Source of the DNA: Mastigias papua
Lineage: Eukaryota; Cnidaria; Scyphozoa; Rhizostomeae; Mastigiidae
Direction of reading: 5' to 3'
NCBI GenBank assembly: GCA_964019165.1
Contig: OZ025279.1
Location: forward strand, 5,932,341-5,996,340
Length of the DNA stretch: 64,000 nt
Shown here: piece after piece, positions 14,818-25,700 of the stretch
How positions within the stretch are numbered: position 1 is the first letter of the stretch
Layout: each line of letters starts with the position of its first letter
Made by a program: the position numbers and the translations under genes
The notes under the pieces: generated by a model
Told to the model about the DNA's origin: nothing
The model's input: the letters and a program-made list of their open reading frames with translations, nothing else
The model's database searches: none

Positions 14818-16734
14818 AAATACACAACACAGACACACACACACAAATAAATACACAACACAGACACACTCACAGAGGTAATATGCGCCGAAGCATGATT
14901 TAATATGCAGGACAGCTAACTGAAGAGATAAGTCTGCTGGCTGCTTCAGTCGTAACAAAGTTCAATTGACTCAATAACCCTATTAGACAACAAATGTTCA
15001 GTATATTCCCAAGAAAGGCTAACTGATTGACAGCAATACAAGTAAAATATTAATCATTTCATATATGCAAAATTTAATCTCTGAAGACGGGACTTTCCAC
15101 ATAATCCTGGAGATTTGTCTAGGAACTTAGTAGAAGAAACTAGCATCCCACGTCCGGCAAAAAAAGATGATCTACCAATGACTTTTATCATTTAATAGAA
15201 AACATCAGTAATGTCAGGCGTTGTCGAGTATGGTCCCACGTCGTTCTTATTCAATTACATGTGAAAGAAACTTCAATCTAATAGAGAATTCACCGATAAT
15301 ATACCCAAAGAACCACGTTCCCCAGTGAACTGAATTTATTTAACCATCATCTAAATTTCAGCTTGTCTTATCATTTAATGGCAAATTCGCAATTGCCAAC
15401 GAATTGGAGCACAATATTGATGTAAAATTTGCTCATTTTGTAAATAGAAAATTCAGAAAAGTTGAGATTCCATTATGCAGGTTAAAGTACTAGAGTAAAC
15501 TCAGTAATTCTATAAAGTAGTGCGGACTGACACAAAAGTCGCTGCAAAAACTCTTACTAAGTAATATGAAGGAATATAACAGTAAATCAAAGACAAGAGG
15601 AAACGCCGAAATGAATGTATACAAATATACCAACCTTTTTACTGAGTGACTGCTTGCGAATAAAAATCAGATTCTTGTTCTTTGGATCAATGTATCATCA
15701 TTAAGGATTCCGTCTCGTACAATTATGAACATGAGTCCTTTCAAATCGGAATATGATTTACATTCATAAATGCCACTTTTGAAATAAAATATATTATAAA
15801 TACTCATCGTTACTTCTACTGTTTTTGATTTACATTAATGATCTTCCATTTTCTCTTCAAAACAGCCAAGTCACAATGTGTGCTGACGATACCACATCAT
15901 ATTCTTCCAAAAACATCGTTGATCTCAGTGAAAACCTTAATAGGGACTTGAACAATCTGAAGCAATGGCTTCATGGAAATACGTTATCTCTAAATTTGAT
16001 TAAGACTAAAGAAATGGTGGTAGTTTCTCTACCAAAACTTAAGAAGATCTCTGACAAAAAGGTACAGCCCCTTACTTTTGTCATTGATGACTCACAAATT
16101 GCGGTTGTTGAAAAAGCCAAATATTTGGCAGATCAACTTGATCAGCATCTTGTTTGGGAAGAGCAAGTTAGATTTGTGTGTGGTAAAATATCTCGTACTT
16201 TAGTGTTTTTAAAGTATGCTAAGAAACTGCTACCGCTAGAAACTCTTAGCCATATCTATAGAGGTATCGCTGAGCCACATTTCCGTTACTGTAGCTCAGC
16301 ATAGAGGAGCTGTGGGGAATCCAGGCTGCTTACACTGCAGAAGCTAGAAAGTCGTGCTGCAAGAATAGTGACAAACAGTAGCTATGATGCACCTGCTAAT
16401 GCCATACTTCAAAAACTTAACTGGCCAACTATCGCCGAAAATATTAAACAAGAGACAGCGACCATGCTCTACAAATCTTTAAATGGTCTCGTAGCGACGT
16501 ATCTCTCAAAACATTTTGTAAGAAATTCTTCTCGAGCCACTCTCTATTTAAGAAACTCTGGCATGGGGAGAAATCATTTCCATATTGTGGTGCTCATCTC
16601 TGGACTAGTCTGGAATCCGAGGTTAAACAAGCACCCACTGTACTTGCATTTAAACATCGATTTTGATATTTCCTTGTTCCATGTTATTTTTCTGCTATTT
16701 CAGCTTTGTAACTAGGGTATTTACTTTACTTATA

Positions 16735-16776
<42 letters not shown>

Positions 16777-19700
16777 ATTTTAAATTGTAAAGTTCTTGCC
16801 AAGGCCCCTGAAAAGCAGCATTAGCTGATGGGGTTACCGTGCATAAAGAATATAAAGATGAAATGAATGAAATGAAATTCTGTTAAAAGATATAGCCACT
16901 ACAAACACACTGAAAATAAGTAATGAACAACTGCACTTGACGGTAACCTGATGCGTGCAACAAGGCGTTTTCGAGGTTTCAAAGATTGCAATATCAAAGT
17001 AGAGGCAAAAAAGTCCAATGCAAAATGCAAATACGTTGATATAAAGATGTCGACAAGCTGTAGTAAGAAGTCTGAACAGTTTTAGGGCCTTTATCAGAGT
17101 CAAAGAGCACAAGCAAACTTGACTGTCAATAGAACAACTCATGCAGAACAATTACATCTCCAGTTAAAGAATCAAGCATAGAGCAAAGTATAAAGTCAGT
17201 CAGTAAACCAATGACCCCACCGTCGTAATGGAAAGAATTTTATATTTTGAAAGCTATTCTAAAAGCTGAAAGGATATTTGAAGGCCTTCGTCACACCAGT
17301 GAGTACACTCATCGTAACGTTGCATTTCTAAGCAGCACATTGCGGCTAAATGAAAGAAGTTCAAAATGCAAGTAAACTTGATTCAGATATCTCCTATGCT
17401 AAACAACGCTGAAATCCCTGTTGCATAACGTATTGAATACCGATACCTAACAGAATACCTAGAAGCCCATCGAAGAGATTGATGTAACGAATAAACAATT
17501 CTACAATACAGGGACTATATTTCACTTCATTACAGCTGAAAGCATGAAACACAAGTAGGATTTTCCGTGTCTGTATAGCACAAAAATCTTGTATCGCACA
17601 TCACTCCATCTCTACTAACTGTCTAATTCACCAAAAAGATTGCTTGTTGAATAACTAGCTTAATAGACAATTAGCTGAAACTTAGAGCGTCAAATACCAA
17701 TAGGGTAATATATATGACAGGGCTAACAATCCCAAAATTCTTCCCTATTTTCATAACTCATACTGCTAAAATCATACCTCTTTGTATTGCTTTCATGTGT
17801 TTTGAATTGATTTTCAATGCATCTGATGCATCCCTTAAAGAGCTTCTATAATTGTCTGCAAGAATAAGTAGTGTTTCAATTAACTGGCCACCAGATCATT
17901 TTAAAAGCCAGCATAAAGCGGGATACTCATTTTTTAAGAACTATAGATAAACAGCCATACTTGACTGAGGCAATGTTTATAATTCAGCGTAGTTTATGTT
18001 CTAACAGTCCACTCTTGACTTAGTATATACCAGATATCAGCCATAGCAGAAAGATGGATGTATATACATATTCATATATACATATACATACAAATATTTG
18101 GGTAGTGGGGCAGGGGCAATCTCTGTCAATAGGAGTGTTAAGACGACTACTTCCCTCCACTAATCTACGGGAGGCTTTTGGGAAAGGTCGCGCACCCACT
18201 CAGCCCCCGATCAGGGTAACGTGAAGTCGCGACAAGCAAGCGATGGATGAAGTGTGAAAGCAGCTGGAGGAGCTCCAGAACTGGTCTTGCACTTCCACGA
18301 GACAGACAGATGATATTGATTTACGTACAATGGCCGGGGCACCTGTCCAATAAGGAAACTGCTCCTGTAGAAAGCAACGGCAAACTACTATAAGTATTTC
18401 TTGCCAACAAAACTCAAACATGACTACAAACAGCTCAAAGAAAGATCTGGGACTCAACACTGGGACCCCCAAGCAGGCTGAGTCCCTTATTAGAATTGGG
18501 GAAGAGCCTAATGCCGGTGGAAAATCACCCATGATGGGTGTTTCACACTAGCTGATGACAGCAAAACGCCTGACTGTACAGAGATCAGAAAGAACCGGAA
18601 CAGATGGCTAAAGAAGAAACAAAAACTCGGAACAAGGAACATCAGGAGCATGGCAGCTGGTAAACTGAACACTAAATGAAAGCAAATAATGATGACATCT
18701 TAGGAGTTGCTGAACATCGCTGGGCAGGGAGTGGCCATTTCATAACAAGTTGCGGTGGGCAATTTATATACTCAGGTAGAGAGATAGCAGGCCAAAGTGG
18801 AGTTGGTGTACTTTTTCAAAGGCAATAGTGAAAAGCCATATAGGATACAAGCCAGTGAATGATAGAATCATCACCATCAGATTACTAGGAGAGATGGAAA
18901 ACATCACACTCATACAAGTATATGCTCCAACAACAGCATCAAGAGAAGAAGAATTAAAAGAATTTTATGATGCATTGCAAAAAGAGATAGACAAGAAGGA
19001 ATATCAAGACATCCTGGTCATCTCAGGGGATCTCAGTGCCAAAGTAGCATCAGAAAAATACACTGAAGAAGATGGAATAGTTGGAAATTCAGGGCTGGGA
19101 CAGAGAAATGAAAGCGGAATCAGACCTGTTGACTTTGCAATTTCAAATTACCTAGCAAACAAAAACATCATGGTTGAGAAACACCCAAGAAGGCTGTATA
19201 CCTGGGCATCACCAGATGGAGTAACGAAGAACCAAACTGAATATTTAATGATTGAAAAGAGATAAGCCTCTACTTTACAAGATGTCACTACCAAACCTAG
19301 TGCGGACTGCGACACGGACCATGAACTTCTTGTTGTAACATTAAAAGTGAAACTGAAATGTGAGAAAATAAACACAAGGCCAGTCCACTATGACGTTCAG
19401 GAGTTGGATGAAAAATTCAACATTGAAGAAAGAAATCGTTTCACGGTATTGCTCAGGAATATTGAGGAAAAAGAACCAGATGAGATTGCAAATGAAACAA
19501 AAACCATCTATTTGAAAACAGCACAAAAACACTCAAGAAAGAGGCTATTCAAAAAACAACCCAGGTTGATGGAAGGAATCCTACAAAAGGTAAAAAAAGG
19601 AAAGAAGCAAAGAGAACATCTGGAGCCCACATTAGTGACTATAAGGCAATAGCAAACGAGGTGAAACAGATGTATTGAAAGGATAAGAGAAAATATCTGA

Positions 19701-22700
19701 TTGGAAAGTGCCAAAAACTCGAAGAATTTATGAAAAAAGACGAAAGCAGAGAGATGTCAACCGCGACTAAGTGTTATAAAGGATGAGAATTGAAAGGTCT
19801 TGACAGAGGCTGGAAAAATAGTAGACCGATGGAAAAGATATAGTGAAGGAATGTTCACAAGTAACATATTAACAACTGAAGTTCAAAAAGTGAGGACCGA
19901 AGACACAGAGCAAAAGGAAGATCCATGTCCACAACCTTTGAAATCAGAAGTTGAATGGGGGTATCAAATCATAACTACTGCATGCGACAGAATTCAGGCA
20001 AAAGTGATAAAATCAAGTAGAAAGAAGCAATAGAAGTGTATCACAAGTTGTGCACAAAGATATGGCAAAAGGGACAATGGCCTACCGACTGGAAAAGAGC
20101 AATCTTTATAGCACAACCAGAGAAAGGAAATTTACAACAATGCTCTAATTACAGAACAATATCATTGATCAGCCATGAAAGCAAAATATTGCTAAAAGTC
20201 ATCATGAAAAGAATAGAAAGCAAAATTGAGGAAGAAATGATTAATAAATAGGTAGGTTGTAGAAAGAACAGACGGACACGAAACTACATCTTTAACTTAC
20301 ACATGTTAGTCCAGAAATATCGTGAAGTGAACACCAGCCTCCTTTCAGCTTTATCGATTACTCTAAGACAGGGGTGGGCAAACTTCTGAGTGCAAGGGCC
20401 ACATTCACAAACTCTAAGTCTTTCTAGGGCCGCATAGTACGTTGCTAAATATTTCTCAAGACACAGAGCGGTGTATAAGCAGCTATTGAAGTAATATTAA
20501 GTAATATTAAATAGTGGAAACTTGACCTGAAACACATACCTTTGGAAAACGAAGTCACGTAGTGACTAACTGTTATGAAGAACAATGAGAATGTCATAAA
20601 TGAACAGGACAATGTCATAAACGAAGTTATTTTTGCTTCCTAACAGTTTTTGGCGGACTGCAAGAAAGCATTTGGCGGGCCGCAGGCGGCCCGTGGGCCG
20701 TAGTTTGCCCATCTCTGCTCTAAGGCTTTTGATTGTGTAAATCATGAAGGACTGTGGAGTACTCTAAAGGAAATGCACTTTGATCCTGAAATTACATTGT
20801 TAGGTCGCTCTGCGAAGGACAACAATCTGCCAGTTGGAATATAAAACAATAGAATAATTTCCAATCACAAAAGGTGTGAGGTAGGGATTCATACTGTCCC
20901 CTTATCTCTACAGTATTTACACGGTGGGAATTATGAGAGAAGTGGAACATGGCCACAGCAATGAGGAATATGATGAACCTGCATTGCAAAGATTGCCCAT
21001 AAGAGATTTAAGATGTGCGGATGATACTGCACTACTAGCCACAACCCCAAGAGGGCTTGAAACTCTTATACAGTCAGTTAAATATCGTAGTCCTGGGCCC
21101 CGGGGTAGTCAGTCGTTTGCTCCCTCGGGTATTTTTCTAGTAGTATTGTAGTGTGTAATTTTGCCAGTATTGTAAATCTGTATGGTAACTTTTATGGATA
21201 TATAAAAAAAATATAATAGTGTCACTATGATATTTTTTTTATATAAGTGAGCAAAAAGGTTTGCACCAGAATATACAGACCTTCTAGACTATACACTATA
21301 CTACAATTCTACTCATTCTGTAGATTCTATTGATTGCAATTTTTCATACTTTGCTTTAAGCTAACTTCCTTCACCTTTCCATTGTGTCCTCAAGTAGCCT
21401 GTATGCTAAAGACTTTTAACACATTACAGGCCTTGCCTGGAAAGGCACTCAATCAAGCACTAGCACCCATACCATGCTTAAAATTAAGCATAAAGTGTGA
21501 TATGTCAAGCACTCAAATTCTTGAAGTTGAAGGAAAGCATTCATAGAATGGGTGCAAAACAGAGTACCTAAATTGTTTGAGAAGCATGTATATTAGAGCA
21601 ACTATGTTTTGCTCAGGGCAAGGCCCGATATGAATAAAGATTTTGATTGACTTGATTGATTGACTGAATGATTATTAAAATGCAATGAGTAATTGAAAAT
21701 AAATATGCATTGGCAAATTATCAAATAGTTAACCCTAACAAACTACTTATTTAAAGAACATGATGGAACAACAAGTAAACATGAAAGGGCTATCAATATT
21801 GTTCCTGGTCCCATTTATTCACTTGGTTTATACAGCAAATGACATCTTTTCAGTACAGTGTCTCAAGACAAAATATTCATTATGATAATGGAAACAATAT
21901 TAACTCACTTAAGTAATAGTTTGCCACAGCTCTGTTGGTAAATAAGATGACCCTGAGGTCAGCATCTTCAAACTTTTGTCTTAGCCCTTCTGAGTAAGCT
22001 GAAATAGCCTTATCATACTTCTTCAGCTTGAATTGATGATTTCCATCCTCTTTATGGGCCATAGCACATTCTGTTCAAAAAAGAAAGATATTGTGAAACA
22101 AAACAACTTTTCATTAAAATTACTATAACTTTAGCAAACTCTACCACTGCCACCACTGCCACCACTGCCACCACTGCCGCCACTGCCGCCACTGCTGCCA
22201 CTGCTGCCACTGCTGCCACTGCTGCCACTGCTGCCACTGCTGCCACTGCTGATGCTACTCTGTGTGTGTGGTGTGTTGTGTTGTGTTGTGTTGTGTTGTG
22301 TTGTGTTGTGTTGTGTGGTGTGGTGTGGTGTGGTGTGGTGCATGTTCTGTTTGTCCATTTGTGTACCCTTAAGTGTGGTGTGTCTGTGTATACTTGATTG
22401 ATTACAGACATGCATATATCATATATGGCATATGACATTGCCTTATGCTCAATTGTCTCATCTCAAAGTCCCAATCAATCTATCAATACAAAAATAGTGC
22501 CAAACCTCCTTAGAATATGCAAATAGTGCAACCTTGTCTTAAAAACTTCAAGCATCAGTTGCTAAGGGATGGAGTTTAAACATGGCCATAGTATATAATG
22601 AGTATATTATCTATTGTAAATATAAAACTATAGATGATAAGAATTAAGGTGCAAAAGCTATAACAAAGTGTACAAAAGGCAATCACATGTGAACAGGGGA

Positions 22701-25700
22701 GAAAATTTACTGAAGACAATGTGGCCAGATCTAGCATACTAATGTGCTCTTTAAAATATTTCTGACAAAAACTTTTCATGTATCTTTTGTCATAATGTGA
22801 AAATCTAGCATAATTCTGATAAAATTGTAATATTATTGTACAAAATTAATTGTTTCAGTACAAGAGCATTCTTCTATTAATGGTAGCATGCAAATGCTTG
22901 ACACCTAAATGTGCGCCCATTATTTTTTGAATGAGTTGCAACTCTATCAGACAGCAAGGCACTTTATGATTTACAGCTATTATGAATCAGCAAGAGCCAT
23001 GAAGAACATAGCAAGCCAAGACATATTATACCAAAGTGTAGATTGTCCTAATAAACTTCCTAAAATACTATCATGAGTGACACAGCAAAGACAAATGGGT
23101 ACAAATCTACATCATTGTTACTGTATGAGCTCTCTCTTTTTATATCACATTAGACAATTAATTGGCTATTTTATTGTTAACTGTTCATGTCCAGCTATGA
23201 TTTTCAAGTGCATCATTCATCAAACATATTGTTGTTGCCTATACTGGACATATAAAAGCCACTTTTCAAAGGTATTGACTTTGATTTTACATTTATCATA
23301 GTTTTGTTAATTATGGCATAACTTTATGACAGCTTTGGCATAAGTAATGAAAGGCACTGAAAGTGATCTGGCCATAAGTAGTGCTAACATGTAAAAATAC
23401 AGGTAGCAACACTCAAATACTCAACCTGCCAATAAAGCAAGCCTACAAAAATCAACAACTACCAATAACTTTCAGCTAAAATAATTTCTTTTTCTTTTCA
23501 AATTATATATCTAGTATCTTAAGTGCTACAAATCAATAGCAGTATTTACCATATTTTGCCATGCATAAGACACACCTTTTTTTAAATATTATTGGCTTCA
23601 TTTGAGGATGCATCTTATGAATGGTAACACTGACAGCCTCATCAGTTCCTTTTGAAGGCAAAGTGCTTTTTATAGACAAAATAGTATGGCACTAATTGGG
23701 GTACCAATTATTTCAATTCTTAGTCATTGCAAATGTAACAATCAAATGGACAAACACAGAAGACCACCAAGCCACAAGCAACATATCAGTATATACTTTC
23801 AGAAATCAGTTGCATACATTGAGCAGGAAAATCATTTTGCCACAGGTGTCACTTGTGTGGAAATATCTATCATGTGGCATACTGTTTCCAAAACACCTTC
23901 ATTATTCATTACCCTGCTATGGTGATATCATACGCATCCTATTCTGCTGGTATTCCACTCAAATTTGTAGACTAGGCTTTGGTGCATGGAAATCAAAAAG
24001 CCAGCAGAAAATGCTGAGTTAATGAACCAAACATTCAAAGGTGATTAAAGGCAAAGGATAACTAGCCCTGAGTCAAGTGTGTTAATTGTGGAATGCCCTT
24101 TGGTAATATACATGCTTTACAAGGACAGAGAAAAGGGGGTGTCTCTTATATATGGTAAGGCATGGTTTTCTCAGAATTCAAACATTGAAATAAGGGTGCA
24201 TCTTATACAAGAATGCACCATTTACATGGCAAAATATAGTAGGCTATTCAGTTTACTACCTCTTGGATCTGACTCTTCATATTTCAGTGCCTGCAATGCT
24301 GAAAGTGCTGGTGAGGCATCAATCTCTTCCTGTGTTGGTGGCCTATCCAGAAATGCTGGAATCTTTGTGATTTCCTGATAAATAAAAGCAATGTAACTAA
24401 AATCAAAGAGCTATGAAGAGAACTAAGGCGAACCATAGAGCTAACTGATGGCTTTTTGCTAATGATAGATTAAACAATCATCTTTGATACAAATATCTAA
24501 AGAATTCTTAAAATTCAGTGCCTCTTCTCTGTAATCTGCCAGCTTCATACATGTCACTCAATCTAACTGAAAGACTTCAAATCAAATTTTCATCAACCTA
24601 AGGGCTCAGTCAAAAAAGGCATAACTGATAGGAATATGCACAACTTTCTAAACAAATTGTCATGAAATACTTATGGGTGTGGCCTGTCAGATAACATAGT
24701 TCTAAAATACTAAGAAAATTATGTGTTACTGCTATATAGTCAACTATTCTGTAAGACAGACACCTTGTTACGATAAACAGCAGATACTACTTTTTGTAAA
24801 ATGCACAAAACACTTTACAGAATCGGACACTATAAAATTAATGTATGATGTAAAACAGTGATTTGAAGATAAATTTATGAAACAGGATTGCAAAAACTAG
24901 TTGTAAATTTAATGTCCCAATTTATATTGGTGGTTCTTTTCATTTTCAAGACTTGCTCTCAGTTGACAGTGAACTAGTCACACATAGAACATGCAAAGAA
25001 ATTTGTGCCAGCAGTGGCAGCAATGATGATGATCCAGAAAAACATGAAAAGACACTTGAGTTCCAACAATCCATGTTGCTATTCTAATGACAGATGATTT
25101 GAAGCAATCTGCACAGAATAATCTGAAAGATGAGGTGCTTATCATATCTTTGAATTTAGTCTGCAGATTACTTAAAGAAAAAAGAATCCAGCACATCAAG
25201 CAGAAAGACATTAAAGGCTACTATTTAGTGCAATTTCTTTATAATAAACACTCTACTTGTGAGTAGCAACTTCTTTATTGAAATGATCACAATGTTCTGT
25301 TTATTTGAGCTCCTCTGCACTCAAAAAGGGCAATTTTCTATCAAATGGACACCTCATCAAAGTGGACACTTCTTCAAAGTCCCGAGGGTGTCCACTTTCG
25401 AGAGAGTTAGCTGTATTTTGATTTCTGAGTTGGGGTGGCAACATATGGCACACATTACATATAAGGCCCTGACAAATATAGTCCATAAAAAATGGAACCA
25501 TTTATACTATTTTTTATATTTTCTGTCTTTCATAATGAATTATTTGTGAATGTCATGACATTTACACATTGTGAGGTGAAAAGTCCTACTCCTCAATAAA
25601 ATTCATTCAGTTCAAATTCTCAAACCATCCCTGCTCCTCTATGTGTGGAGGGTTACATGGCCCACAATACATATATATTTGTAATAATGTTAAGATAAAT

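Larger units (their letters stand above)
15692..17277 (-). other. TTC4: U12-type AT-AC intron of TTC4
   Basis: On the minus strand the exon ending GGCCTTCAA is followed by ATATCCTTT, an exact match to the minor-spliceosome 5' splice site of AT-AC introns. At the other end the sequence reads TCCTTAATGATGATAC and then ATTGATCC. That gives a U12-like branch site (TCCTTAAT) about ten bases before an AC acceptor. Protein continuity supports it: WCDEGLQ is joined to IDPKNKNLI, as in human TTC4 where WCDEGLQ is followed by ID. Both exons keep phase 0. No GT donor lies near the exon end before an in-frame stop. Confidence 0.85.

Noticed and set aside
14559..14958. Minus-strand Val-Cys-rich ORFs
   Set aside because: They are translations of the AC microsatellite.
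22138..22250. Possible CRISPR-like array
   Set aside because: Repeats are short simple units without unique spacers, and the window is animal DNA.
22052..22438. Ser-Gly or Ala-Val repeat peptides
   Set aside because: They are translations of the CTGCCA and TTGTG tandem arrays; the neighbouring TTC4 exon is real, but its frame ends at its splice sites.
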